Position numbers and translations under genes: made by a program. From Nocardioides panacisoli (lineage in GTDB: Bacteria > Actinomycetota > Actinomycetes > Propionibacteriales > Nocardioidaceae), in contig NZ_CP080409.1 in NCBI RefSeq assembly GCF_019448235.1, forward strand, positions 2,728,001-2,792,000: a stretch of 64,000 nucleotides of DNA. The letters run 5' to 3'. Below the pieces are notes generated by a model. It saw only the letters and a list, made by a program, of their open reading frames with translations, made no database searches and had not been told where the DNA came from. Positions 26,102 to 34,570 of the stretch are shown one piece after another (position 1 is the first letter of the stretch; the number at the start of each line of letters is the position of its first letter).

Positions 26102-26710
26102 GTGACACGGATGACACGGCGGGAGACGCACGCGCAGACGCGCGACCGGCTCGTCGAGACCGCGCACCGGCTCTTCCTGTCCGAGGGCTACAACGCCACC
26201 TCGCTGGACAAGGTCGCCGCGGCCGCGGGCTACTCCAAGGGCGCGGTGTACTCCAACTTCGCCACCAAGCACGAGCTTGGCCTCGCCGTCATCGACGTCG
26301 TCCACCACGAGCGCGCGACCTCCCTCACCGCCGCCGTCGGCGCCGCCACCACGGTCGAGGACCGGTTGGCGGCCTTCACCGGCTGGGCCGAGACCCACAT
26401 CGGCGACGTGGGCTGGACCGCACTCGAGGTCGAGTTCGCGACCAGCCACCGCCACGTCGAGGGCGTGCACGAGGCACTGGCCCTCCGCCGCCGCGAGTTC
26501 ACCGGCGCGCTGGCCGACCTGATGGCCGGCCAGGCCGCCGAGCTCGGCGTCGAGCTGCCGCTGCCGCCCGAGGACGCCGCGGTGCAGCTGCTCGCCCTGG
26601 GCATCGGACTGGGCGTGCAACGCGCGTTCGACCCCGAGCTGCCCGTCACCAGCCTCGTGGACCTGCTCCGCTCGTTCCTGGAGCGAGCGACGCCGACCGA
26701 CGACCGGTGA
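26102..26710 (+). CDS. TetR-family transcriptional regulator
   Basis: This 202-aa protein has an N-terminal TetR helix-turn-helix (TRDRLVETAHRLFLSEGYNATSL, then DKVAAAAGYSKGAVYSNFATKHEL) and an all-helical ligand-binding region. It is divergent from the patatin-monooxygenase-SDR operon with a palindrome between them, so it probably represses that operon. The inducer is unknown. GTG at 26102 follows a -10 TAGGTT by six bases. Confidence 0.9.
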   Translation: MTRMTRRETHAQTRDRLVETAHRLFLSEGYNATSLDKVAAAAGYSKGAVYSNFATKHELGLAVIDVVHHERATSLTAAVGAATTVEDRLAAFTGWAETHIGDVGWTALEVEFATSHRHVEGVHEALALRRREFTGALADLMAGQAAELGVELPLPPEDAAVQLLALGIGLGVQRAFDPELPVTSLVDLLRSFLERATPTDDR

Positions 26711-26746
26711 GCCGGGGGAGCCCAGGGAGCCCCGTGAGCCGGGCGA

Positions 26747-27508
26747 TCAGCCCCAGGGCGTGACCAGGTCGGTCAGCGCACCGGTCAGCGCCGTCATCAG
26801 CAGCGGCCCGAAGGTGATGCGCCCAACGCCGGCCTCCCGCAGCTCGGCCAGCGAGCCCGACGGGGCGCCGTCGACGGGATGGGCGGTGACGTTGAGCGGT
26901 CCGGAGACCTCGGCGAGGAGGGTGCGCAGGGTGGCCATGTCGGGGACGCGGACCGGGTAGACGCACCGGGCGCCGGCCTCCTCGCACGCCCGCAGGCGGC
27001 GTACCGCCTCGGCGGTGGGGCCCTCGAACGTGGCGACCTTGCCCAGGAAGGCGTCGGTGCGGCCGTTGATCACCAGCTCGACCCCGGCGGCGTCGGCGGC
27101 CTGCCGCAGCGCGCCGATGTAGTCGGCGTGCTCGGCCACCTCCCGCAGCCGGCCCTCGCTGTGGACGGTGTCCTCGATGTTGATGCCGACGGCCCCCGCC
27201 TCGAGCACCCGCTCGACCAGCTCGGCGGCCGGGGTGTCGTAGCCGGACTCCATGTCGGCGGTGACCGGCACGTCGACGGCGCCGGTGATGCGGCGTACGC
27301 CGTCCAGCGCGTCGGCCAGCGTCATGCCCTCGTTGTCCTGCTGGCCGCGGGCGTCGGCCAGCGGGTGGCTGCCCACGCTGAGCGCGGGGAACCCGGCCGC
27401 CACGACGGCCTCGGCCGACCAGGCGTCCCACACCGTGGGGAGCACCAGCGTCTCCCCGGTGTGGTGGAGGCGGAGCAGCTCGTGGGCCCGGGTCGCGACG
27501 TCGCTCAT
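26747..27508 (-). CDS. Isocitrate lyase/phosphoenolpyruvate mutase family protein
   Basis: This 253-aa TIM-barrel protein shows LPTVWDAWSAEAVVAAGFPALSVGS, VPVTADMESGYDT (metal-binding Asp), GINIEDT and ELVINGRTDAF. These are family landmarks of carboxyvinyl-carboxyphosphonate phosphorylmutase/PrpB-like enzymes. The isocitrate-lyase catalytic loop KKCGH is absent, so a simple isocitrate or methylisocitrate lyase is not indicated. The true substrate, perhaps a phosphonate or oxalacetate-like acid, cannot be told. It converges with tetR with a 36-bp gap. Confidence 0.85.
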   Translation of the reverse strand: MSDVATRAHELLRLHHTGETLVLPTVWDAWSAEAVVAAGFPALSVGSHPLADARGQQDNEGMTLADALDGVRRITGAVDVPVTADMESGYDTPAAELVERVLEAGAVGINIEDTVHSEGRLREVAEHADYIGALRQAADAAGVELVINGRTDAFLGKVATFEGPTAEAVRRLRACEEAGARCVYPVRVPDMATLRTLLAEVSGPLNVTAHPVDGAPSGSLAELREAGVGRITFGPLLMTALTGALTDLVTPWG

Positions 27509-27553
27509 GCGTTCAGCATCGCAGACGGGCCCCGAGCCGCCCCGCCGTCGCGA

Positions 27554-28930
27554 TCAGTCCCCGTCGATCATCACGGTCTTGATGTTGACGAACTCCTTGA
27601 GCCCGGGCTCGCCGTGCTCGCGGCCGAAGCCGGAGTCCTTCACGCCGCCGAAGGGCAGGTGGGGGTTGGCGAGGTTGAACCCGTTGACGTTGACCATGCC
27701 GGTGTCGAACTCGGTGCGGGCCAGCTCCACCGCCCGCGCGGTGTCGGCGGAGAAGATGCCGCCGCCGAGGCCGTAGCGGGAGTCGTTGGCGATCCGCATC
27801 GCGTCCTCGTCGTCGCGGGCACGGATCAGCGCCGCGACCGGCCCGAACAGCTCGTCGTCGTACGCCGGCTGGCCCGGCTCGACGTTCTCCAGCACGGTCG
27901 CGGGGTACCACGCGCCGGCTCCCTCGGGCTTCTCACCACCGACGGTGGCCTTGGCGCCCTTCTCGACCGAGGCGAGGACCTGGTCGTGGAGCTCGTCGCG
28001 CAGCTGCACCCGCGACATCGGCCCGAGCTGGCAGCCCTCGTCGGTGGGGTCGCCCATCTCGACGCCCGCCATCGCCTCGACGTAGGCGTCGCGGAAGGTG
28101 TCGTAGACCTCGTCGACGACCACGAACCGCTTCGCCGCCACGCAGGTCTGCCCGTTGTTGGCCATGCGGCCCTGCACGCAGGTCTGGACGGCGGCGGAGA
28201 CGTCGGCGTCGGAGAGGACGAGGTAGGAGTCGTTGCTGCCGAGCTCGACGACGGCCTTCTTCAGGTGCTTCGCGGCCTCGGCGGCGACGTGCTTGCCCGC
28301 ACCGTCGGAGCCGGTGAGCGTCACGCCGCGCACCTCCGGCCGTGCGATGACGTCGTCGGACTGGCCGTGGTCGATGAGCAGCACGCGGAAGGCGTCCTGC
28401 GGGATCCCGGCGGCGCGGTAGAGCTCCTCGAGCCGCAGCGCCATGCCGAAGACCGACTCGGCGTGCTTGAGCAGCACCGTGTTGCCGGCGATGAGCTGGG
28501 AGACGCTGAAGCGGATGACCTGGTAGATCGGGAAGTTCCACGGCTGGATCCCGTAGACCACGCCGATCGGCTGGTGGGTGATGAGGGCCCGGCCGCCCTC
28601 CTTGGGCTGCTCGACGTCGGCCAGGATCTCGGCGGCGTTGTCGGCGGTCCAGTCACAGATGGCCGCGCACAGCTGCACCTCGGGCGAGCCCTGTGCGATC
28701 GGCTTGCCCATCTCGGCGGTCATCAGCTCGGAGAGCTCCTGCTCGTTGTCGCGCAGGTGCTGGCCGATCGCGCGCACCGCCTCGGCGCGCTGCTCGATCG
28801 GCGTACGCCGCCACTCGCCGAAGGCGCGGTGGGTGGCGTCGATGATCTCGGAGACCTGCGCGTCGGTGTGCAGGTCGTAGGTCTGCAGGTCCTCGCCGGT
28901 GGCGGGGTTGCGGGTGGTGATCGTGGGCAC
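27554..28930 (-). CDS. gabD: NAD(P)-dependent aldehyde dehydrogenase (succinate-semialdehyde dehydrogenase-like)
   Basis: This 458-aa ALDH-superfamily enzyme starts MVPTITTRNPATGEDLQTYD, like the short SSADH (GabD1/Sad) group. Catalytic residues are Glu230 (VVELGSNDSYLVL) and Cys264 (NNGQTCVAAKRF), with cofactor Lys156 (NTVLLKHAESV). The usual ELGGxD reads ELGSND, a known subgroup variant. GTG at 28930 is chosen because conservation starts there. The reading frame upstream is low-complexity. It probably oxidises succinic semialdehyde to succinate. Confidence 0.9.
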   Translation of the reverse strand: MPTITTRNPATGEDLQTYDLHTDAQVSEIIDATHRAFGEWRRTPIEQRAEAVRAIGQHLRDNEQELSELMTAEMGKPIAQGSPEVQLCAAICDWTADNAAEILADVEQPKEGGRALITHQPIGVVYGIQPWNFPIYQVIRFSVSQLIAGNTVLLKHAESVFGMALRLEELYRAAGIPQDAFRVLLIDHGQSDDVIARPEVRGVTLTGSDGAGKHVAAEAAKHLKKAVVELGSNDSYLVLSDADVSAAVQTCVQGRMANNGQTCVAAKRFVVVDEVYDTFRDAYVEAMAGVEMGDPTDEGCQLGPMSRVQLRDELHDQVLASVEKGAKATVGGEKPEGAGAWYPATVLENVEPGQPAYDDELFGPVAALIRARDDEDAMRIANDSRYGLGGGIFSADTARAVELARTEFDTGMVNVNGFNLANPHLPFGGVKDSGFGREHGEPGLKEFVNIKTVMIDGD

Positions 28931-29013
28931 GAGCGTGCTCGCTTTCCGTTGTCGGATGGTTCGCTCTTGCCCCCTCGACGGTACGACGCCGCCGGGTGCG
29001 CGACGGTGCTCCC

Positions 29014-29019
29014 TAGGCT
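29014..29019 (+). promoter_or_regulatory. -10 element, leaderless start
   Basis: TAGGCT lies 6 bases before the GTG at 29026. Confidence 0.5.
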
Positions 29020-29025
29020 GGTGCG

Positions 29026-29535
29026 GTGCTGACCACCCTGCGGCCGATGGCCGTCGCCGACCTGTCCGCGTTGACCGGTGAGGACGCTCCCTTCGAGGAC
29101 TTCGGGCCGCGGCCGCCGCGACACGAACCACTGAGCAGCTCGCTGTCCGCCGACCCCGGTGGGTTGACGGTCGCGGGACCCGACGACGCGGCCGTGGGGA
29201 ACGTGAGCTGGGTCTGGCGGCGGTGGGGCCCGAACCCGCCCTCGGCCAACCCGGTCATCGGCATCTGGCTGGCGCCCGGTGCGCGGGGCCGCGGTGTCGG
29301 CGCCCGGGCGCAGCGCGCGCTCGTCGAGCTGTTCTGGCGGCACACCACGGTGTCGCGGGTGGAGGCCCACACCGACGTCGACAACCGGGCCGAGCGGCGC
29401 GCACTCGAGGCCGCCGGATTCACCCTGGAGGCCACGGCCCGCGCGGCCCAGTGGCGCGACGGTGCCCACCGCGACATCGCGGCGTACGTCGTCCTCCGGC
29501 CGGGCCCGGCCGAGGGCGCGAGCGAGCCCGACTGA
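29026..29535 (+). CDS. GNAT-family N-acetyltransferase (RimJ/RimL-like)
   Basis: This 169-aa protein has a RimJ/RimL-type GNAT fold. TLRPMAVADLSAL is at the start, and NPVIGIWLAPGARGRGVGARAQRALVE carries the acetyl-CoA loop. SRVEAHTDVDNRAERRALEAAGF matches the VDxxNxxSxRxxExxGF-type motif, and QWRDGAHRDIAAYVVL is near the C-terminus. The family acetylates protein N-termini or small amines. The start is GTG with a -10 TAGGCT six bases upstream. Target unknown. Confidence 0.85.
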   Translation: MLTTLRPMAVADLSALTGEDAPFEDFGPRPPRHEPLSSSLSADPGGLTVAGPDDAAVGNVSWVWRRWGPNPPSANPVIGIWLAPGARGRGVGARAQRALVELFWRHTTVSRVEAHTDVDNRAERRALEAAGFTLEATARAAQWRDGAHRDIAAYVVLRPGPAEGASEPD

Positions 29536-29669
29536 TCGGCTGGACCGGGCTCGGGTCACCGAGGCTTCACCGCAGCGACACCCGGGCTCGTCCGGCGTGG
29601 CACTGGACGGCCAGCTGTGGTTGGTCGCATCGTGGGGCAACTGCTCACCGTTCTCGGAGGTCTGCACCC

Positions 29670-30335
29670 ATGCCCAGCGTCACCAGGTACGCCGCACCCC
29701 TCACCGCGATCCTCGCGATCGCACTGCTCGCGCTCGCCGTGCCGCCCAGTCAGGCGGCCGGCTCCTACTCCGCCCCGTTCCTGACCGCGATCGACGACCT
29801 GACCGTCGCGAACGAGGTCCGCACCGGCTATGACCGCGACGAGTTCGACCACTGGGTCGACGCCGACGGCGACGGCTGCGACGCCCGCCGTGAGGTGCTC
29901 ATCGACGAGGCCGACGACCCGGTCACCGTCGGCAGCGGCTGCTCGCTGTCCGGTGGCCGCTGGTACTCCTACTACGACGGCGTGAGCGTGTACGACGACT
30001 CCGAGGTCGACATGGACCACCTCGTGCCGCTGGCCGAGGCCTGGGACTCCGGTGCCCGCACGTGGTCGGCGAGCACGCGCGAGTCCTTCGCCAACGACCT
30101 GGGCGACTACCGCACGCTCGTCGGCGTCACCGCCAGCTCCAACCGCTCCAAGGGCGACCGCGACCCGCGTGAGTGGATGCCCGCGCTCTACCAGTGCCGC
30201 TACCTGCAGCAGTGGGTCGCGGTGAAGCACCGGTGGCGGCTCAGCGTCGACGCCGCCGAGCGCGACTTCCTGCGCGACGAGGCCGCGGCGCTCGGGTGCA
30301 GCAACACCACGATCAGCGTGGCCGTCGCACGCTGA
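29670..30335 (+). CDS. Secreted HNH-type nuclease (DUF1524/GmrSD C-terminal-like)
   Basis: This 221-aa protein has a Sec signal peptide (LTAILAIALLALAVPPSQAA, cleavage about residue 30). The mature part carries the DUF1524 HNH pattern: DMDHLVPLAEAWDSGA (DHxVPL) at about 112-127, then ANDLGDYRTLVGVTASSNRSKGDRDP and REWMPALYQCRYLQQWVAVKHRW. Four or more cysteines may form disulfides outside the cell. Close relatives are common secreted nucleases in actinomycetes and probably degrade extracellular DNA. The ATG is preceded by a clear GGAGG. A strong terminator follows. Confidence 0.88.
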   Translation: MPSVTRYAAPLTAILAIALLALAVPPSQAAGSYSAPFLTAIDDLTVANEVRTGYDRDEFDHWVDADGDGCDARREVLIDEADDPVTVGSGCSLSGGRWYSYYDGVSVYDDSEVDMDHLVPLAEAWDSGARTWSASTRESFANDLGDYRTLVGVTASSNRSKGDRDPREWMPALYQCRYLQQWVAVKHRWRLSVDAAERDFLRDEAAALGCSNTTISVAVAR

Positions 30336-30350
30336 GTACGGTCACGATGC

Positions 30351-30386
30351 ACCGACGCCCCGGAGGCGAACCTCCGGGGCGTCGGT
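30351..30386. terminator. Bidirectional terminator between the nuclease gene and ino1
   Basis: Perfect 16-bp stem (ACCGACGCCCCGGAGG and its complement) with a CGAA loop, between two convergent genes. No long U-run is present on either side. Confidence 0.85.
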
Positions 30387-30419
30387 GACGGTCGTCGTGG
30401 GACCTTCAGGGTCGAGCGC

Positions 30420-31505
30420 TCACTCTTCGCCCTTGATGAAGGCCTCGACGCGGGCGCGACCCTCGGTGTCCTCGATCTGCACCGGCGGGCTCTTCATCAG
30501 GTAGGACGACGCGGAGATGATCGGGCCACCGATGCCGCGGTCCTTGGCGATCTTCGCCGCACGGATGGCGTCGATGATGATGCCGGCCGAGTTCGGGGAG
30601 TCCCACACCTCGAGCTTGTACTCCAGGTTCAGCGGGGCGTCACCGAAGGCGCGACCCTCGAGGCGGACGTAGGCCCACTTGCGGTCATCGAGCCACGGGA
30701 CGTAGTCCGAGGGACCGATGTGGACGTCCTTGTCGTGGATCTTGCCCGACAGCGGACCGCTGAGGTTCGAGGTGACGGCCTGGGTCTTGGAGACCTTCTT
30801 CGACTCCAGCCGCTCGCGCTCGAGCATGTTCTTGAAGTCCATGTTGCCGCCGATGTTGAGCTGGTAGGTGCGGTCCAGCACGACACCGCGGTCCTCGAAG
30901 AGGCGGGACATGACGCGGTGGGTGATGGTGGCACCGACCTGCGACTTGATGTCGTCACCGATGATCGGGACGCCCGCGTCCTCGAACTTCTTCGCCCACG
31001 CCGGGTCGGACGCGATGAAGACCGGCAGCGCGTTGACGAAGGCCACGCCGGCGTCGATGGCGCACTGGGCGTAGAACTTGTCGGCCTCCTCCGAGCCCAC
31101 CGGCAGGTAGGACACGAGGACGTCGACCTCGGCCTCCTTGAGGGCCTGCACCACGTCCACGGCCGGGGCGTCGGCCTCGTCGATGGTCTCGAGGTAGTAC
31201 TTGCCGAGGCCGTCGAGCGTCGGGCCGCGCTGCACGGTGATGCCGGTCGGCGGGACGTCGCAGATCTTGATGGTGTTGTTCTCCGAGGCCTGCGTCGCCT
31301 CGGCCAGGTCGAAGCCGACCTTCTTGGCGTCGACGTCGAACGCGGCGACGAACTCCACGTCGCTGACGTGGTAGTCACCGAACGTGACGTGCATCAGCCC
31401 GGGGATGGAGCCGTCCGGGTCGGCGTCCTTGTAGTAGTGCACGCCCTGGATCAACGACGTCGCACAGTTGCCTACACCGGCGATCGCTACTCGTACCGAA
31501 CCCAT
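30420..31505 (-). CDS. ino1: Inositol-3-phosphate synthase
   Basis: This 361-aa enzyme converts glucose 6-phosphate to inositol 3-phosphate with NAD, the first step to phosphatidylinositol and mycothiol in actinobacteria. It starts [25 protein letters not shown] (Rossmann motif GVGNCA). It also has [34 protein letters not shown] and [27 protein letters not shown] at 31505 follows GGAAGGAAT. It is followed by a terminator and preceded by padR on the same strand, the arrangement of Rv0046c-Rv0047c. Confidence 0.97.
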   Translation of the reverse strand: MGSVRVAIAGVGNCATSLIQGVHYYKDADPDGSIPGLMHVTFGDYHVSDVEFVAAFDVDAKKVGFDLAEATQASENNTIKICDVPPTGITVQRGPTLDGLGKYYLETIDEADAPAVDVVQALKEAEVDVLVSYLPVGSEEADKFYAQCAIDAGVAFVNALPVFIASDPAWAKKFEDAGVPIIGDDIKSQVGATITHRVMSRLFEDRGVVLDRTYQLNIGGNMDFKNMLERERLESKKVSKTQAVTSNLSGPLSGKIHDKDVHIGPSDYVPWLDDRKWAYVRLEGRAFGDAPLNLEYKLEVWDSPNSAGIIIDAIRAAKIAKDRGIGGPIISASSYLMKSPPVQIEDTEGRARVEAFIKGEE

Positions 31506-31581
31506 CGGGGATTCCTTCCTTGTCTTGGCGGCCGTGGTCATGGCCTCGGGTGCGAGGGAGCCCTCGCGTCGGGTGTCCATC

Positions 31582-32145
31582 TCAGTTGTCGCCCTGCGGA
31601 GCCGGTTCCTCGCCGCGTTCGGCCTGGATCAGCTCCGAGAGCCACTTGACTTCTCGTTCGACCGACTCGACGCCGTGCCGTTGCAGCTCGGCGGCGTACC
31701 GGTCCACTTCCTTCTGGGTCATCGACAGCTCGCGCTGCACCCGGTCCAGGCGCTCCTGCAGTCGCGACCGGCGGCCCTCGAGCACGCGCAGTCGCACCCC
31801 CATGTCGGTGGAGGAGAAGAACCGGAACCGGATGTCGAAGTTGCCGTCCTCCCAGGCGGTCGGTCCGACCTCGGACATCAGGCGCTGGAACTCGTCGGTG
31901 CCCTGGTCGGTGACTTGGTAGACGATGCGCTGGCGACGGTTGGCGGGAGCGCTGTGGTGCGGCGCCTCCTCGATGAGCCCCGCGCGGAGCATCTTCTTCA
32001 GCGCGGGGTACAGCGAGCCGTAGGACAGCAGGCGGCCCCAGCCCAGCATCAGGTTGAGGCGCTTGCGCAGCTCGTAGCCGTGCATGGGTCCTTCGTGCAG
32101 CAGTCCGAGGACTGCCAGCTCGATGGTCTCGCCACGCCGTGCCAT
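31582..32145 (-). CDS. PadR-family transcriptional regulator
   Basis: This 187-aa protein has a PadR winged helix ([56 protein letters not shown]) and a C-terminal coiled-coil dimerisation region (about 110-175). It lies 76 bp upstream of ino1, as Rv0047c does, and may be cotranscribed with it. A TATCGATATA palindrome and a -10 TACGAT lie just before its ATG, which suggests autoregulation. The ligand is unknown. Confidence 0.9.
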   Translation of the reverse strand: MARRGETIELAVLGLLHEGPMHGYELRKRLNLMLGWGRLLSYGSLYPALKKMLRAGLIEEAPHHSAPANRRQRIVYQVTDQGTDEFQRLMSEVGPTAWEDGNFDIRFRFFSSTDMGVRLRVLEGRRSRLQERLDRVQRELSMTQKEVDRYAAELQRHGVESVEREVKWLSELIQAERGEEPAPQGDN

Positions 32146-32150
32146 GACAC

Positions 32151-32170
32151 CTATCGTATCGATATATCTG
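32151..32170. promoter_or_regulatory. Putative PadR operator and -10 region
   Basis: Minus-strand -10 TACGAT (32153-32158) is 7 bases before the padR ATG and touches the palindrome TATCGATATA (about 32157-32166). This is the only strongly AT-rich patch nearby and a plausible autoregulatory operator. Confidence 0.45.
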
Positions 32171-32181
32171 CGAAACGTGAA

Positions 32182-32199
32182 CTCTCGATGGATCGAGAG
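32182..32199. promoter_or_regulatory. Perfect inverted repeat CTCTCGAT-GG-ATCGAGAG
   Basis: 18-bp perfect palindrome with a 2-bp centre, midway between divergent padR and ponA. It may be an operator for either gene. Confidence 0.45.
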
Positions 32200-32293
32200 T
32201 GTCCACCGGGGGTGTGTCCGCGGCGCGAATCTCCGGGCGACCCGGGTCCGAGAAGTGGGACGGCGCGTGTGTGGACCCGTACTCTGTTTCGTC

Positions 32294-34570
32294 GTGGCAG
32301 CCAGATCCAAGGGCAAGCGGGCATCGACCCCTGCCAAGAAGCGGACCGCACGCGGGCGGAGCTCGAAGAGCACGCCGCGCGTGTGGCGTCGTCGTCTCCT
32401 CAAGTGGGGCGGCATCTCGGGCCTCGTGCTGGCCCTGGTGCTCGCCGGTGGGGGCTTCTGGTTCTACCAGGCGGTCGACATCCCCGACCCCAACGAGGAC
32501 TTCCTCACCGAGACCACCCAGGTGATGTACGCCGACGGCAAGCAGGAGATGGGCACCTTCGCGGTGCAGAAGCGTGACTCCATCCCGCTGGAGGAGATGC
32601 CGGACAACATCAAGGACGCCGTCGTCGCCGCGGAGAACCAGACCTTCTGGACCGACCGCGGCATCGACCCCCGGGGCATCCTGCGCGCCGCCTTCAGCAA
32701 CGCGCAGGGCAACGCCACCCAGGGTGCCTCGACCATCACCCAGCAGTACGTCAAGATCCTCTACCTGACCCAGGACCGCACCTACACCCGCAAGGCGAAG
32801 GAAGCAGTCCTCTCGCTGAAGGTGCAGAACCAGCTCAGCAAGGAGCAGGTGCTCGAGGGCTACCTCAACACCATCTACTTCGGCCGCGGCGCCTACGGCA
32901 TCCAGGCCGCCTCCCAGGCCTACTTCGGCAAGCCCGCCAAGAAGCTCAACATCCGCCAGGCCGCCGTGCTGGCCGCGGTGCTCAACAACCCCAGCCGCTT
33001 CGACCCGGCCAACGGCGAGGACGCCAAGGCCAACCTCAAGGTCCGCTACGACTACGTGCTGTCCTCCATGGCCGACATGGGCACGGCCCCGGTCGAGAAG
33101 ACCGACAAGGCGCGCAAGCGGCTGCCCAAGTTCCCCCAGATCTCCAACAGCGACCGGTACGGCGGCCAGAAGGGCCACGCGCTGAGCATGGTCCGCAGTG
33201 AGCTCCAGCGCCTCGGCTTCAGCGACGAGGAGATCGACGGCGGTGGCCTGAAGGTCACCACCACCTTCACCAAGAAGGACATGGCCGCCGCCGAGCAGGG
33301 CGTTAAGGAGGCCCGCCCCGAGGGCTTCTCCGACGACGAGCTGCACGTGGGCGTCGCCGTCACCGAGCCCGGGACGGGCGCGGTCCGCGGCATCTACGGC
33401 GGGCAGGACTACCTGGACTCCCAGCTCAACTGGGCGGTCAAGGGCGGCCAGGCCGGCTCGATCTTCAAGCCCGTCGCGCTCGCCGCCGGCATCGACCAGG
33501 GCTTCTCGCTCGAGGACCGCTTCGAGGGCAACTCCCCGCTGGAGGTCCCCGGGGGCGAGATCGAGAACCAGGGCGATGACGACTACGGCAGCGTGGACAT
33601 GGTCACCGCCACCGAGAACTCCATCAACACCGCCTACGTCGACATGACCATGGGCATGAACGACGGCCCCGAGGCCATCGTCGCCATGGCGGAGAAGATG
33701 GGCATCCCCGGCAACGAGGCCAACAAGAAGGACCCCTTCGGCCTGCCCACCTCCAGCCCCGGCTTGAACCCGTTCCTCTCGGTGGCGCTGGGGCCGCAGA
33801 CGGTCAGCCCGATCAACATGGCCAACGGCTACGGCACGATCGCCAACGGCGGTGAGCGCAGCGACGCCTTCATCATCGACAAGGTCGTCGACGAGGAGGG
33901 CCGCACCCGCTACCAGCACAAGGTCACCGGCGGCCGCGCCATGAGCGAGGACATCGCCGCCGACGTGTCCTACGCGCTGCAGCGCAACGCGCAGTTCGGC
34001 ACCGGCAGCAAGTCCTCGGTCATCGGACGCCCGAGCGCCGGCAAGACCGGCACGGCCACCAACGACAAGGGGTGGGTCACCTCGGCCTGGTACACCGGCT
34101 ACACCCCGCAGCGCTCGATCGCGGTCTCCTACACCCGCGGCAACGGCGTCGGCCGCCTCGACGGCTGGCTGCCCTCCTTCTTCGGCAGCGGCTTCCCGCT
34201 CGACACCTGGAACTCGGTGATGCGGCGCTCCATGGAAGGCATGGAGGTCGAGGAGTTCCCGCCGCCGGCCAACGTCGACGGCGAGGCGCCCTCCGATGGC
34301 TACGAGCCGCCCCCGCCGCCGCCCCCGGAGCCGACGAAGACGCAGCAGTCGAAGAAGCCGTCGAGCTCGGCACCGACGACCAAGGAGACCGAGGAGACCT
34401 CGGAGCCGACCCAGGAGCCGTCGCCGACGAAGTCCAGCAAGGAGCCGTCACCGTCGCTGCCCACCGGGCCGAGTGAGTCCCCGAGCGATTCGCAGAGTCC
34501 GACGGCCAAGCCCTCCGCGACGCGGAGTGGCAACCAGCGCCGTCGGCGGCGTACCGCTGCGCGCGGATGA
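32294..34570 (+). CDS. ponA: Bifunctional class A penicillin-binding protein (PBP1/PonA)
   Basis: This 758-aa protein polymerises and cross-links peptidoglycan. A basic cytoplasmic N-terminus precedes one transmembrane helix (GISGLVLALVLAGGGFWFYQ). The GT51 domain has AAENQTFWTDRGIDPRG (catalytic Glu) and QGASTITQQYVK. The transpeptidase domain has SIFK (SxxK), SIN (SxN) and KTGTA (KTG). A 90-residue Pro/Ser/Thr/Lys tail follows. GTG at 32294 is chosen because the upstream frame overlaps padR. The stop overlaps the next gene (ATGA). Position matches Rv0050. Confidence 0.96.
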   Translation: MAARSKGKRASTPAKKRTARGRSSKSTPRVWRRRLLKWGGISGLVLALVLAGGGFWFYQAVDIPDPNEDFLTETTQVMYADGKQEMGTFAVQKRDSIPLEEMPDNIKDAVVAAENQTFWTDRGIDPRGILRAAFSNAQGNATQGASTITQQYVKILYLTQDRTYTRKAKEAVLSLKVQNQLSKEQVLEGYLNTIYFGRGAYGIQAASQAYFGKPAKKLNIRQAAVLAAVLNNPSRFDPANGEDAKANLKVRYDYVLSSMADMGTAPVEKTDKARKRLPKFPQISNSDRYGGQKGHALSMVRSELQRLGFSDEEIDGGGLKVTTTFTKKDMAAAEQGVKEARPEGFSDDELHVGVAVTEPGTGAVRGIYGGQDYLDSQLNWAVKGGQAGSIFKPVALAAGIDQGFSLEDRFEGNSPLEVPGGEIENQGDDDYGSVDMVTATENSINTAYVDMTMGMNDGPEAIVAMAEKMGIPGNEANKKDPFGLPTSSPGLNPFLSVALGPQTVSPINMANGYGTIANGGERSDAFIIDKVVDEEGRTRYQHKVTGGRAMSEDIAADVSYALQRNAQFGTGSKSSVIGRPSAGKTGTATNDKGWVTSAWYTGYTPQRSIAVSYTRGNGVGRLDGWLPSFFGSGFPLDTWNSVMRRSMEGMEVEEFPPPANVDGEAPSDGYEPPPPPPPEPTKTQQSKKPSSSAPTTKETEETSEPTQEPSPTKSSKEPSPSLPTGPSESPSDSQSPTAKPSATRSGNQRRRRRTAARG

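Noticed and set aside
31538..33919. 793-codon minus-strand frame opposite ponA
   Set aside because: Antisense to the PBP gene with all domain motifs on the other strand. It also runs through padR in a wrong frame.
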